64,000 bases of DNA from Bradyrhizobium sp. WBOS07 (GTDB lineage Bacteria; Pseudomonadota; Alphaproteobacteria; Rhizobiales; Xanthobacteraceae): NCBI RefSeq assembly GCF_024585165.1, contig NZ_CP029008.1, forward strand, positions 4,464,001 through 4,528,000. Reading direction: 5' to 3'. The position numbers and the translations under genes are program-made. This document shows, in pieces, positions 25,547 through 34,172 of the stretch. Positions within the stretch are counted from its first letter, which is position 1. Every line of letters starts with the position of its first letter. The notes beneath the pieces were generated by a model, which was not told the origin of the DNA, searched no databases, and saw only the letters and a program-made list of their open reading frames with translations.

Positions 25547-26520
25547 CCAAGCTCGTCGAGATTTCCGGCCTCAACATCCGTTTCACCGGCGAGCGCACGG
25601 TCTATGCCGTGAACGACCTCAGCCTGTCGCTGGGTGATGGCGAGGTGCTCGGCCTGCTCGGCGAGTCCGGCTCGGGCAAGAGCGTGACGCTGCGCGCGCT
25701 GATGCGGCTGTTGCCGAAGAAGCGCACGCAGATTTCCGGCAAGGTCAACGTCATGGGGCAGGACGTGCTCGCCATGAACGACGAGCAATTGTCGTCGTTC
25801 CGCGGCCAGACCGTCTCGATGATCTTCCAGGAGCCTGCGCTCGCGCTCGATCCGGTCTACACTATCGGCGCGCAGATCGCCGAAAGCGTCGTCCGCCACG
25901 AGGGTAAGACCTATGCGGAGGGCAGGGCCCGTGCACTCGAGATGCTCGAGGTCGTGCGCATCCCCTCGGCGAAGCGGCGGCTGGATGCCTATCCGCATGA
26001 GATGTCGGGCGGCATGCGCCAGCGCGCGATGATCGCGCTGGCGCTGGCCTGTAGGCCAAAAATCCTGCTAGCGGACGAGCCGACCACGGCGCTCGATGCC
26101 ACCGTGCAAATCCAGATCCTGCTCTTGCTGCGCGAGCTGCAGCGCGAGTTCGGCATGTCGGTGATCTTCGTCACCCACGACATCGGCGTCGCCATCGAGA
26201 TCTGCGACCGTGTCGCGGTGATGTATGCCGGCCAGATCGTCGAGCAGGGCAGCTTGCGCGACATCGTCCGCAGCCCCATGCATCCCTACGCCAAAGGCCT
26301 GCTTGCCTCCACCATCCACGGCGCCAGGCGCGGCCAGCGGTTGGAGACCATCCCCGGCACGCCGCCCTCGCTGGCCGAAATGCCCCACAATTGCTCCTTC
26401 GCCCCGCGCTGCAAGCTAGCCGAGCCGCGTTGCCTGGAGCGGCTGCCTGCGAATGTGGAGGTCGGCCCGGGGCGGGCGGCACGATGTGTGCTGGCGGAGC
26501 CCTTCACAGCGGTGTCATAG
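25543..26520 (+). CDS. Peptide ABC transporter ATP-binding protein, DppD/OppD type
   Basis: A 325-residue ATPase starting with an ATGA overlap on the amidase gene. Walker A is [10 protein letters not shown], the signature is [16 protein letters not shown], Walker B is [13 protein letters not shown] and the switch His lies in [14 protein letters not shown]. The C-terminal [14 protein letters not shown] and [14 protein letters not shown] cluster mark the DppD/DppF extension. The N-terminal block ([20 protein letters not shown]) indicates the DppD half. It completes the operon SBP-permease-permease-ATPase-small protein-amidase-ATPase. A 9-base-pair GC-rich hairpin follows within 20 bases of the stop. 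Confidence 0.92.
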   Translation: MTKLVEISGLNIRFTGERTVYAVNDLSLSLGDGEVLGLLGESGSGKSVTLRALMRLLPKKRTQISGKVNVMGQDVLAMNDEQLSSFRGQTVSMIFQEPALALDPVYTIGAQIAESVVRHEGKTYAEGRARALEMLEVVRIPSAKRRLDAYPHEMSGGMRQRAMIALALACRPKILLADEPTTALDATVQIQILLLLRELQREFGMSVIFVTHDIGVAIEICDRVAVMYAGQIVEQGSLRDIVRSPMHPYAKGLLASTIHGARRGQRLETIPGTPPSLAEMPHNCSFAPRCKLAEPRCLERLPANVEVGPGRAARCVLAEPFTAVS

Positions 26521-26538
26521 CTTTGGACGAAATCAACC

Positions 26539-26560
26539 AGGCTCGCGGCCGCGCGAGCCT
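26539..26560 (+). terminator. GC-rich hairpin after the ABC operon
   Basis: AGGCTCGCG and CGCGAGCCT form a perfect 9-base-pair stem with a 4-base loop, starting 19 bases after the last operon stop. No T-run follows, so it may be a weak terminator or a 3'-end stabiliser. Confidence 0.4.
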
Positions 26561-26630
26561 CATGCCATTCAGACTCCATTCATCCCGGTTCCCGTTCCAT
26601 GCCGGGCGTTGAAGGAGAGGGACCGCGCCG

Positions 26631-26900
26631 ATGCACATTTCCAACGAAGGCCTGCTCGTCATCCTGTTCGTTGGCCTGGTCGCCGGCTGGCTGGCCGGCA
26701 AGATCGTGCGGGGCGCCGGGTTCGGCCTGATCGGTGACATCGTGATCGGCATCTGCGGTGCGCTGGTGGCGAGCCTTCTGTTTCCCAGGCTCGGCATCCG
26801 CCTCGGCACGGGCCTGGTCTCCGAGATCGTCTATTCCGCCATCGGTGCGGTCATCCTGCTGCTGGTGGTGCGGCTGGTGCGGGGCGGCGGCCGGCTCTAG
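26631..26900 (+). CDS. GlsB/YeaQ/YmgE family stress-response membrane protein
   Basis: An 89-residue integral membrane protein with three hydrophobic segments: LLVILFVGLVAGWLAGKIV, IGDIVIGICGALVASLLF and IVYSAIGAVILLLVVRLV. The pattern VAGWLAGKIVRGAGFGLIGD is the hallmark of the transglycosylase-associated (YeaQ/GlsB) family. Members are small inner-membrane proteins linked to stress responses; no enzymatic activity is established. The Gly-rich helices and the arginine tail (RLVRGGGRL) fit the positive-inside rule. It lies alone between the ABC operon and the type I secretion genes and ends about 260 bases before them. Confidence 0.88.
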   Translation: MHISNEGLLVILFVGLVAGWLAGKIVRGAGFGLIGDIVIGICGALVASLLFPRLGIRLGTGLVSEIVYSAIGAVILLLVVRLVRGGGRL

Positions 26901-27160
26901 CAGCAGCCCGGGTCGATCGATCGGAACTGCCGCCTCTTCCAGACCTGGGGAGGGGCGGCCACGTCTGCACCAAAAAGCCGCAAAGACTGTGAAATACCGG
27001 GCTTGCGTGCCCGGCCGTCGGGAGTAGATGTGGCCCATCGGGGTTCTGAATGAACCGGCCCGCGTTGGACGCAGCGCCAACATGATGTTAATTCGGGACG
27101 CGTAGCCTGAATTGCCCGTGAAATCAGGGGCTTTGGCCCCACCAGAAAGAGACCAGACTG

Positions 27161-28906
27161 ATGGCAGCCTCCGGCGTCCGCCGTTCAGAGCTCGGTGACG
27201 CCTTGCGCGCCTGTCGCACGGCGTTCGTCGGCGTCGGCCTGATGAGCTGCATGATCAACCTGCTCTATCTGACCGGGTCGATCTTCATGCTGGAGGTCTA
27301 CGACCGGGTGCTGCCGAGCCGCAGCATTCCGACCCTGGTCGGCCTGATCATCCTCGCCGGCTTCCTCTACATGGCGCAGGGCGTGCTCGACATGATCCGT
27401 AACCGGATCCTCGGGCGGATCGGCACCGCGCTGGACGAGGCGCTCAACAAGCGCGTGTTCGACACCATCGTGCGCCTGCCGCTGCTGGTCGGCAGCCGCA
27501 ACGAAGGTCTGCAGCCGCTGCGTGATCTCGACAACGTCCGCTCCTTCCTCGGCGGCATGGGCCCGAGCGCGTTCTTCGATCTGCCCTGGCTGCCGCTCTA
27601 CCTCGCCATCTGCTTCGCCTTCCACGTCATGATCGGTGTCACCGCGCTGATCGGCGCCATTATCCTGGTCGGCCTGACGCTGGTCACCGAATTCATGTCC
27701 CGCCAGCCGGCGAAGGAGGCGATGGGCCTTGCCGCCCAGCGCAACGATCTCGCCCAGGCCAGCCGCCGCAACGCCGAAGTCATGGTGTCGATGGGCATGG
27801 CCGGCCGGATGAACCAGCGCTGGAGCGAGGCCAACGAAAAATATCTCGCCGGCAACCAGCGCGCCAGCGACGTCGCCGGCGGACTCGGCGCGGTCGCCAA
27901 GGTGCTGCGCATGATGCTGCAATCGGCCGTGCTCGCGGTCGGCGCCTATCTCGTCATCCACCAGGAGGCGACCGCCGGCATCATCATCGCCGGTTCGATC
28001 CTCTCCGCCCGCGCGCTGGCACCCGTCGACCTCGCCATCGCGCACTGGAAATCCTTCGTCGCCGCGCGCCAGAGCTGGCAGCGCCTGACCCGCCTGCTGG
28101 AGCAGATGCCGGCGCAGGCGATGCCGACCCAGTTGCAGGCGCCCACCAGCCGGCTCTCGGTCGAAGGCGTCTCCATGGTGCCGCCCGGCGACCAGCGCCT
28201 CATCGTGCAGGACATCAACTTCACGCTCACTGCGGGCAATGGCCTCGGCGTGATCGGCCCGAGCGGCTCCGGCAAGTCGTCGCTGATCCGCGCGCTGGTC
28301 GGGGTCTGGCAGCCGGTGCGCGGCAAGGTGCGGCTCGACGGCGCGGCGCTCGATCAATGGTCGTCCGACATGCTCGGCCGGCACATCGGCTATCTGCCGC
28401 AGGACGTCGAATTGTTCGGCGGCACCATCGCCCAGAACATCAGCCGGTTCGATCCCGAGGCGACGTCCGACGCCATCATCGCGGCGGCGAAAGAAGCCGG
28501 CGTGCACGAGATGATCATCAAGATGCGCGAGGGCTACAACACGCAAGTCGGCGAGCAGGGCACTGCGCTCTCGGCAGGCCAGGCGCAACGCGTGGCGCTG
28601 GCGCGCGCGCTCTACGGCAATCCGTTCCTGATCGTGCTCGACGAGCCGAACTCCAACCTCGACACCGAAGGCGATGAGGCGCTGACCCGCGCCGTCCGCG
28701 CCGCCCGCGAGCGCGGCGCCATCGTCGTCGTGGTGGCGCACCGCCCGATCGGCGTCGAGGCGGTCGACCAGATCCTGGTTCTGCGCGACGGTCGCATACA
28801 GGCGTTCGGCCCGAAGGAACAGGTGCTGGCCCAGGTGCTGCAGCCGCGGGCGACGCCGCCGGCGCCGATCAAGATCGTCAGCGAAGGCGGAGTGGCCAAA
28901 CCATGA
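27161..28906 (+). CDS. Type I secretion system permease/ATPase (PrtD/HlyB class, no peptidase domain)
   Basis: A 581-residue fused membrane-ATPase exporter. The first ~300 residues hold the transmembrane domain (MSCMINLLYLTGSIFMLEVY, VLPSRSIPTLVGLIILAGF), with the DRVLPSRS motif typical of the PrtD subclass. The ATPase domain follows: Walker A GPSGSGKSSLIRALVG, signature LSAGQAQRVALARAL, Walker B LIVLDEPNSNLD. There is no N-terminal C39-like region, so it should export RTX-like or related proteins with a C-terminal signal. The membrane-fusion partner begins 10 bases after its stop. A TolC-like outer-membrane factor and a cargo gene are not visible here and must be encoded elsewhere. Confidence 0.9.
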   Translation: MAASGVRRSELGDALRACRTAFVGVGLMSCMINLLYLTGSIFMLEVYDRVLPSRSIPTLVGLIILAGFLYMAQGVLDMIRNRILGRIGTALDEALNKRVFDTIVRLPLLVGSRNEGLQPLRDLDNVRSFLGGMGPSAFFDLPWLPLYLAICFAFHVMIGVTALIGAIILVGLTLVTEFMSRQPAKEAMGLAAQRNDLAQASRRNAEVMVSMGMAGRMNQRWSEANEKYLAGNQRASDVAGGLGAVAKVLRMMLQSAVLAVGAYLVIHQEATAGIIIAGSILSARALAPVDLAIAHWKSFVAARQSWQRLTRLLEQMPAQAMPTQLQAPTSRLSVEGVSMVPPGDQRLIVQDINFTLTAGNGLGVIGPSGSGKSSLIRALVGVWQPVRGKVRLDGAALDQWSSDMLGRHIGYLPQDVELFGGTIAQNISRFDPEATSDAIIAAAKEAGVHEMIIKMREGYNTQVGEQGTALSAGQAQRVALARALYGNPFLIVLDEPNSNLDTEGDEALTRAVRAARERGAIVVVVAHRPIGVEAVDQILVLRDGRIQAFGPKEQVLAQVLQPRATPPAPIKIVSEGGVAKP

Positions 28907-28916
28907 GCACCAAGCC

Positions 28917-30251
28917 ATGAGCACGATGGCCATCGGCGGTCCGAAGCCTGCCGCGAAGAACACCGTCCGGGACTCGATCAAGTTTCACCTGCTGCTCGGA
29001 CTCGGCATCGTGCTGGTGCTGGTCGTCGGTCTCGGCGGCTGGGCGTCGACCGTGCTGATCTCGGGCGCGCTGATCGCGCCGGGCCAGATCGTGGTCGAAT
29101 CCAACGTCAAGAAGGTGCAGCATCCGACCGGCGGCGTGGTCGGCGAGGTGCGCGCCCGCGACGGCGACCTGGTCAAGGCCGGCGACATCGTGGTGCGGCT
29201 CGACGACACCGTCACCAGGGCGAACCTTGCCATCGTCACCAAGAATCTCGATGCCGCGCAGGCGCGCGCAGCCCGGTTGCAGGCCGAGCAGCGCGGTGTA
29301 GACAGGATCGAATTTCCGCAAACCCTGCTCGACCGCGCTGGCGATCCCGACGTCAAGCTGCTGCTCTCCGCCGAAACCAAACTGTTCGACGTCCGCGTCA
29401 ACGGCCGTGCCGGACAGAAGGCGCAGCTGCGCGAGCGCATCACCCAGCTCAACGAGGAGATCGCCGGTCTCAGCGCCCAGGAGAAGGCCAAGGATCAGGA
29501 GATCGCGCTGGTGCAGAACGAGCTCACCGGCGTGCGCGATCTCTACGACAAGCGTCTGGTGCAGCTTTCGCGCCTGACCCAGCTCGAACGCGACTCGGCG
29601 CGTCTCAACGGCGAGCGCGCGCAGTACATCGCCGCGCGCGCCCAGGCCAAGGGCAAGATCACCGAGACCGAGCTGCAGATCATCCAGGTCGACAAGGACG
29701 TGGTGAGCGAAGTCTCCAAGGATCTGCGCGAGACCAACGACAAGATCGGCGAGCTGATCGAGCGCAAGGTCGCCGCCGAAGACCAGCTTCGCCGCATCGA
29801 CATCCGCGCGCCGCAGGACGGCATGGTGCTGCAATCCAACGTGCACACGGTCGGCGGCGTCGTCACCGCCGGCGACGCTCTCATGCTGATCGTGCCGCAG
29901 ACCGACGACCTCCAGGTCGAGGCCAAGGTCAATCCGGTCGACATCGACAAGCTCCAGATCGGCCAGAAGACGCTGCTGCGCCTGTCCGCGTTCAACCAGC
30001 GCACCACGCCCGAGCTCAACGGCCTCGTCAGCCGCGTCTCGCCCGACGTCACCACCGACCAGCGCACCGGCCAGAGCTACTACACCATCCGCGTCTCGAT
30101 GCCTGCCGAAGAGATCGCCCGCCTCGGGGACGTCAAGATGATTCCCGGCATGCCCGTGGAAGCCTTCGTCCAGACCGGCGACCGCACCATGCTGTCCTAC
30201 CTGATGAAGCCGCTGCACGACCAGCTGATGCGCGCGTTCAGGGAGAAATGA
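28917..30251 (+). CDS. Type I secretion periplasmic adaptor (HlyD/PrtE family)
   Basis: A 444-residue membrane-fusion protein that would bridge the exporter encoded at 27161 to an outer-membrane channel. A single N-terminal membrane helix (LLLGLGIVLVLVVGLGGWAS) is followed by the lipoyl half GQIVVESNVKKVQHPTGGVV and DGDLVKAGDIVVRLDD. Long coiled-coil helices occupy about residues 90-290, the second lipoyl half is IRAPQDGMVLQSNVHTVGGV, and a beta-barrel region is near the C-terminus (IPGMPVEAFVQTGDR, TMLSYLMKPL). The stop codon lies inside a strong hairpin with a GAAA loop. Order and spacing with the ATPase gene match type I secretion loci. Confidence 0.9.
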   Translation: MSTMAIGGPKPAAKNTVRDSIKFHLLLGLGIVLVLVVGLGGWASTVLISGALIAPGQIVVESNVKKVQHPTGGVVGEVRARDGDLVKAGDIVVRLDDTVTRANLAIVTKNLDAAQARAARLQAEQRGVDRIEFPQTLLDRAGDPDVKLLLSAETKLFDVRVNGRAGQKAQLRERITQLNEEIAGLSAQEKAKDQEIALVQNELTGVRDLYDKRLVQLSRLTQLERDSARLNGERAQYIAARAQAKGKITETELQIIQVDKDVVSEVSKDLRETNDKIGELIERKVAAEDQLRRIDIRAPQDGMVLQSNVHTVGGVVTAGDALMLIVPQTDDLQVEAKVNPVDIDKLQIGQKTLLRLSAFNQRTTPELNGLVSRVSPDVTTDQRTGQSYYTIRVSMPAEEIARLGDVKMIPGMPVEAFVQTGDRTMLSYLMKPLHDQLMRAFREK

Positions 30252-30272
30252 CGCGCGAAAGCGCGTCATTTT
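30246..30272 (+). terminator. Rho-independent-type terminator overlapping the adaptor stop codon
   Basis: AAATGACGCGC and GCGCGTCATTT form a perfect 11-base-pair stem closed by a GAAA tetraloop and followed by a short T stretch. The TGA stop at 30249-30251 is inside the left arm, so termination and translation stop are merged in one structure. Confidence 0.7.
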
Positions 30273-30311
30273 CACCCGTCATTTCGAGCGTAGCGAAGCA
30301 AATCCAGTCTG

Positions 30312-30401
30312 GTAGGGTGGGCAAAGGCGCAAAGCGCCGTGCCCACGATTTTTCACACGATGAGCATATTGGTGGGCACGCTTCGCTTTGCCCACCCTAC
30401 G
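30312..30401. repeat. Interspersed inverted repeat, family C
   Basis: GTAGGGTGGGCAAAGGCGC...AAAGCGCCGTGCCCACG pairs with GTGGGCACGCTTCGCTTTG...CCCACCCTAC. It lies between the type I secretion pair and the AMP nucleosidase gene. Confidence 0.82.
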
Positions 30402-30457
30402 GCACCGCCTTCTTTGCTATAGTATGGCTCAAGCTCAAATAGCCCGGCGGTCGAACC

Positions 30458-31927
30458 ATGCAATCTCCTCCCTCCATCGCCACTGAATCCTTCTCCGACG
30501 CGGGCCTCGCCGTCGCGCGCCTTGAGGAGATCTACGAGCGCAACACAAAATTCCTGCGCGAGCGGTTCGAGGCCTATGTCGGTGGCGAGGCCGTTACCAC
30601 GCGGGTGCGGGCCTACTATCCCTTCGTGCGTCTCACCACTGCGACGCATGCCAGGCTGGATTCGCGCCTTGCCTACGGCTTCGTCGCCGGGCCCGGCGTG
30701 CATGAAACCAGCGTGACGCGGCCGGATCTGTTCCGCAGCTATCTCGTCGAGCAGATCGGATTGCTGATCCAGAATCACGGCGTGCCCGTCGAGATCGGCG
30801 AATCGGCCGAGCCGATCCCGATCCATTTCGCTTATCGCCGCGACATCAATATCGAGGCGGCCATCACCACCAGCGAGAATTCGGCCGCGACGCGATCGCT
30901 GCGCGATGCGTTCGACGTGCCGGATCTCGCCGCCATCGACGATTCCATCGCCGACGGCACCTTTGAGCTCCGGCCCGGCGCGGCCGAGCCGCTGTCGCTG
31001 TTCCGCGCCGCCCGCGTCGATTACTCGCTGCGCCGGCTCTATCATTACACCGGCACCGATCCCGAATATTTCCAGAACTTCGTGATCTTCACCAATTACC
31101 AGTTCTATGTCGACGCCTTCGCGCAAGCGTGTCAGCAGCGGCTTCAGTCGGGCGAGGCCGGCCTCGATGCCTTTGTCGCGCCGGGCAACATCATCACGCA
31201 GAGCGGCGGCGCGGTGAGCGGCATCGCGCCCGCGCGCATGCCGCAGATGCCGGCCTTCCATCTGGTCGTATCGGGCTATCGCGGCATCACCCTGATCAAT
31301 ATCGGCACCGGCCCGTCGAACGCGCGCAACGTCACCGACCACGTCGCCGTGCTGCGCCCGCACGCCTGGCTGATGCTCGGCCATTGCGCGGGCCTGCGCA
31401 ACACGCAGCGGCTCGGCGACTACGTGCTCGCGCACGGCTATGTGCGCGAGGATCACGTGCTCGACCGCGAGCTGCCGCCGTGGGTGCCGATTCCGGCGCT
31501 GGCCGAGATGCAGGTCGCGCTCGAAGAGGCGGTCGAGGACGTCACCGGCCTCGAAGGTTTCGAGCTCAAGCGCCTGATGCGGACGGGGACGGTGGCGAGC
31601 GTCGATAACCGCAATTGGGAGATCTCGGGGCCCGAGGTGATCCGCCGCCTGTCGCAATCGCGCGCCGTTGCGCTCGACATGGAATCGGCCGCGATCGCCG
31701 CCAACGGCTACCGCTTCCGCGTGCCTTACGGCACGTTGCTGTGCGTCTCCGACAAGCCGCTGCACGGCGAGATCAAGCTCGCCGGCATGGCCAGCGAATT
31801 CTACCGCCGCCGCGTCGGCCAACATCTCGAGATCGGCCTGAAGGCGCTGGAACGGCTCAAGCAGCAGGAATCGGAGCGCCTGCATTCGCGAAAGCTTCGC
31901 AGCTTTGCCGAGGTGGCGTTCCAGTAG
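30458..31927 (+). CDS. amn: AMP nucleosidase
   Basis: The enzyme splits AMP into adenine and ribose 5-phosphate and helps to balance adenylate pools. The 489-residue protein is close in length to E. coli Amn (484). The N-terminal part contains the regulatory domain (YPFVRLTT, DSRLAYGFVAGPGVHETSVT). The C-terminal catalytic domain belongs to the nucleoside phosphorylase fold, with LINIGTGPSNARNVTDHVAV, LMLGHCAGLRNTQRLGDYV, ALDMESAAIAANGYRFRVPY and LCVSDKPLHGEIKL; the MES segment is the usual ribose-contacting site. The ATG at 30458 is the only start before the conserved region. It follows a family C repeat and appears to have its own promoter. Confidence 0.92.
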   Translation: MQSPPSIATESFSDAGLAVARLEEIYERNTKFLRERFEAYVGGEAVTTRVRAYYPFVRLTTATHARLDSRLAYGFVAGPGVHETSVTRPDLFRSYLVEQIGLLIQNHGVPVEIGESAEPIPIHFAYRRDINIEAAITTSENSAATRSLRDAFDVPDLAAIDDSIADGTFELRPGAAEPLSLFRAARVDYSLRRLYHYTGTDPEYFQNFVIFTNYQFYVDAFAQACQQRLQSGEAGLDAFVAPGNIITQSGGAVSGIAPARMPQMPAFHLVVSGYRGITLINIGTGPSNARNVTDHVAVLRPHAWLMLGHCAGLRNTQRLGDYVLAHGYVREDHVLDRELPPWVPIPALAEMQVALEEAVEDVTGLEGFELKRLMRTGTVASVDNRNWEISGPEVIRRLSQSRAVALDMESAAIAANGYRFRVPYGTLLCVSDKPLHGEIKLAGMASEFYRRRVGQHLEIGLKALERLKQQESERLHSRKLRSFAEVAFQ

Positions 31928-31981
31928 GGCGAAGTTGCTCTTTGCTGCTGACAACCGAAGCGATTTTCAGCATTGTCCGTC

Positions 31982-31995
31982 GGGGGGGGGGGGGG
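31982..31995. repeat. Homopolymer tract of 14 G
   Basis: An uninterrupted run of 14 guanines lies 18 bases upstream of the DUF1488 start and 54 bases after the AMP nucleosidase stop. Runs of this length are unstable by slippage; they can also be a read or assembly artefact. Confidence 0.9.
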
Positions 31996-32013
31996 CTCGA
32001 CCGGGACGACTTG

Positions 32014-32289
32014 ATGCCACTGACGCGCGACAGGATCATCGGCCACGACCATGAACGGCTGGCCTTTCGCTTCACCATGCTGAACGACGGCGAGGTCGTG
32101 CAGTGCCAGATCAGCGACGCCGCGATGGACGAGCTCGCGGGCATGCAAGGCACCGAAAGCAGCGCGCGTCAGGCGCAATTCCTGTCGCTGCGCGAGACCA
32201 TCGAGCGGATCGCGTCGGATGTCTACGATGAAGCGCCACGGGTGCAGGGATATGTGGTGCGGATCTTCATGCGGCATTTGGGACGGTAG
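32014..32289 (+). CDS. DUF1488 family protein
   Basis: A 91-residue cytoplasmic protein. The pattern LAFRFTMLNDGEVVQCQISD (substrate-like beta strands), then a helix (MDELAGMQGTESSARQAQFL) and the C-terminal ASDVYDEAPRVQGYVVRI, matches DUF1488, a small uncharacterised proteobacterial family. I start at ATG 32014, which has a weak GGGAC element upstream; the open frame farther upstream overlaps the amn gene in another phase. The G14 tract sits directly before it. No function is known. Confidence 0.72.
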   Translation: MPLTRDRIIGHDHERLAFRFTMLNDGEVVQCQISDAAMDELAGMQGTESSARQAQFLSLRETIERIASDVYDEAPRVQGYVVRIFMRHLGR

Positions 32290-32308
32290 CCGTAGCGCTT
32301 TCTCCGCC

Positions 32309-32409
32309 GTCATTCCCCGCGAAGGCGGGGAATCCAGTACGCCGTGGCCTGTCGATTCAATCACTATCGCCTCGGAGTACTGGATCGCCCGGTCAAGCCG
32401 GGCGATGAC
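32309..32409. repeat. Interspersed inverted repeat, family D
   Basis: GTCATTCCCCGCGAAGGCGG...GGAATCCAGTACGCC pairs with GGAGTACTGGATCGCCCGG...CCGGGCGATGAC. It is a full copy of the element at 14200-14302. Confidence 0.78.
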
Positions 32410-32461
32410 AGTGGTGTTGGGGGTGAGACGGCGCCAACTCACTCACATGCGGCACCGAGCG

Positions 32462-32944
32462 TCACTCCCCCAGCTTCCTCAGCAACAACCGCAGCGCGGC
32501 CGCAGCGAACACCTGCATGTTCGCAAGCCGGTCGCTGCTCCCCGTCTCCAGCGTCATCACCTCCGACACAGGCCCTGCAACCGCCATGCAGCTATGACCC
32601 GCCGCGTCGCCGTAACGGTTGCCGGTGGGGCCGGCTGCGCCGGTCTCGGACAGGCCCCAGTCGCTGCCGAAGCGCGTTCGCATCTGTCCGGCCAGCAGCT
32701 GTGCGTAGGGCTCAGACGAGGAGCGGAAGCCTCTCATTCCTTCGTCCGAAATATCCATCAGCACGCGCCTGGCGTCTCGGGTGTAGACCACCGCGCCGCC
32801 GAGGAAATAGGCGGACGCGCCGGGTACCGCGAGCAGGCTCGCGGCGATCAGGCCGCCGGTGGAGGATTCGGCGACGGCAATGGTCTGTTTGCGCGCGATC
32901 AGTTTGGCGGCGATCTGTTCCGCAATGCCGACGAGCTCTTTCAT
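32462..32944 (-). CDS. Nicotinamide-nucleotide amidohydrolase (PncC / CinA C-terminal domain)
   Basis: A 160-residue stand-alone CinA C-terminal domain. PncC deamidates nicotinamide mononucleotide in pyridine nucleotide recycling (family knowledge). Motifs: IAVAESSTGGLIAASLLAVP with the active Ser, GASAYFLGGAVVYTRDAR, and GLSETGAAGPTGNRYGDAAG. The ATG at 32944 has GAGAGG eight bases upstream. The Glu-Thr-Gly-Ala-Ala-Gly-Pro segment is normal, but the region around RRVLMDISDEGM and FRSSSEPYAQLLA is somewhat divergent. It is divergent from the amidohydrolase operon at 33089. Confidence 0.82.
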   Translation of the reverse strand: MKELVGIAEQIAAKLIARKQTIAVAESSTGGLIAASLLAVPGASAYFLGGAVVYTRDARRVLMDISDEGMRGFRSSSEPYAQLLAGQMRTRFGSDWGLSETGAAGPTGNRYGDAAGHSCMAVAGPVSEVMTLETGSSDRLANMQVFAAAALRLLLRKLGE

Positions 32945-33088
32945 TCCCTGAACCTCTCGTTTCCCGCAACCGAGCTGCGCCTTCCTAGCATATGCCGGAA
33001 GCCTTGGCCGAGTTGCGGGCGACCGGCAGGCCTGATTGAATGGCGGGGACAGAAAAGACAAGCGAGGAAACGTGAGAAGGGAGACGTC

Positions 33089-34147
33089 ATGGCGTCCCTG
33101 ATCGCCGGCGGGGTGGATTGCGATGTGCATCCGGCCGTGCCGCATCTGACCAGCCTGCTGCCCTACCTGAACGATTATTGGCGCGATCAGGTGACGACGC
33201 GCGGCATGGTCGACCTCATCTCGCAATCCTATCCCGAGAGGTCGCCGATCACGGCGCGACCGGACTGGCGTCCCGAGACAGGCAAGCCCGGCGAGAGCCT
33301 GGAGGACATGCAGCGCCACGTGCTCGATCCCTTCCAGCTCAAGCATGCCATCTGCAATCCGCTCTACGGCGTGCAGATGGTGTTCTCCGAGGACATGCAG
33401 GCGGCCTTCTGCCGTGCGTTGAACGACTGGCTCGTGACGGAGTGGCTCGATCGCGATCCGCGGCTGCGCGGCTCGATCGTGATTCCCACGCAGAGCGTCG
33501 AGAAAGCCGTGGCCGAGATCGAGCGCTGCGCACAGGACAGGCGCTTCGTGCAGGTGCTGATGCTGGTGATGGGCGACACGCCGCTCGGCAAGCGCGCGCT
33601 GTGGCCGATCTACGAGGCCGCGGAGCGGCTGGAACTTCCGGTCGGCATCCACGCCGGTTCCGCCTATCACAATCCGCCGACCGCGGTGGGATGGGGTTCC
33701 TATCACATCGAGGATTATGTCGGTCAGGCCCAGGCGTTCCAGACCCAGCTCACCAGCCTGATCGTCGAGGGCGTGTTCGCCAAATATCCGCGCCTGAAAA
33801 TGGTGATGCTGGAGTCGGGCGTCTCCTGGATCTCGCCCTATCTCTGGCGGCTGCACAAGTTCTGGCGCGGGGTGCGGATGGAAACGCCGTGGGTCGATCG
33901 CGCGCCGCTGGACATTGTGCGCAGCAACATCCGCTTCTCGTTACAGCCATTTGATGCACCGCCGGATGAGGCGACATTAAATCGCCTGTTTGAGCATATG
34001 CAGTCCGACGAATTGGTCCTATTCTCCACGGACTATCCGCACTGGCAATTCGACGGCCAGGACGCGCTGCCCGAAGGTCTGTCCCCCGATCTCGTGCGCA
34101 AGATCATGATCGACAATCCGCATGCAACCTATCCCCGCCTGAAATGA
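33089..34147 (+). CDS. Amidohydrolase_2 family metal-dependent hydrolase
   Basis: A 352-residue TIM-barrel enzyme of the amidohydrolase-related family that includes ACMSD-type decarboxylases and hydratases. The N-terminal metal motif is D-C-D-V-H-P (GGVDCDVHPAVPHL); the barrel continues with RGSIVIPTQSVEKAVAEIER, VGIHAGSAYHNPPT, and the late catalytic Asp in LVLFSTDYPHWQFDGQ. I start at ATG 33089 (MASLIAGG), with GAAGGGAGA upstream. The gene starts an apparent operon with a second, related amidohydrolase (gap 25 bases) and a Rieske protein. The reaction may be hydrolysis or decarboxylation of a ring-cleavage or aromatic product (inference). Confidence 0.85.
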   Translation: MASLIAGGVDCDVHPAVPHLTSLLPYLNDYWRDQVTTRGMVDLISQSYPERSPITARPDWRPETGKPGESLEDMQRHVLDPFQLKHAICNPLYGVQMVFSEDMQAAFCRALNDWLVTEWLDRDPRLRGSIVIPTQSVEKAVAEIERCAQDRRFVQVLMLVMGDTPLGKRALWPIYEAAERLELPVGIHAGSAYHNPPTAVGWGSYHIEDYVGQAQAFQTQLTSLIVEGVFAKYPRLKMVMLESGVSWISPYLWRLHKFWRGVRMETPWVDRAPLDIVRSNIRFSLQPFDAPPDEATLNRLFEHMQSDELVLFSTDYPHWQFDGQDALPEGLSPDLVRKIMIDNPHATYPRLK

Positions 34148-34172
34148 GCCCGCTGCCAGAGGAGGCAAGGCG

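Noticed and set aside
26901..27160. Riboswitch or structured leader before the type I secretion genes
   Set aside because: Small hairpins such as GGGGCTTTGGCCCC are present, but no known riboswitch core could be recognised.
32462..33856. A 464-residue version of the PncC-like protein
   Set aside because: The N-terminal 300 residues are the antisense shadow of the amidohydrolase at 33089; a good ATG and ribosome-binding site are at 32944.
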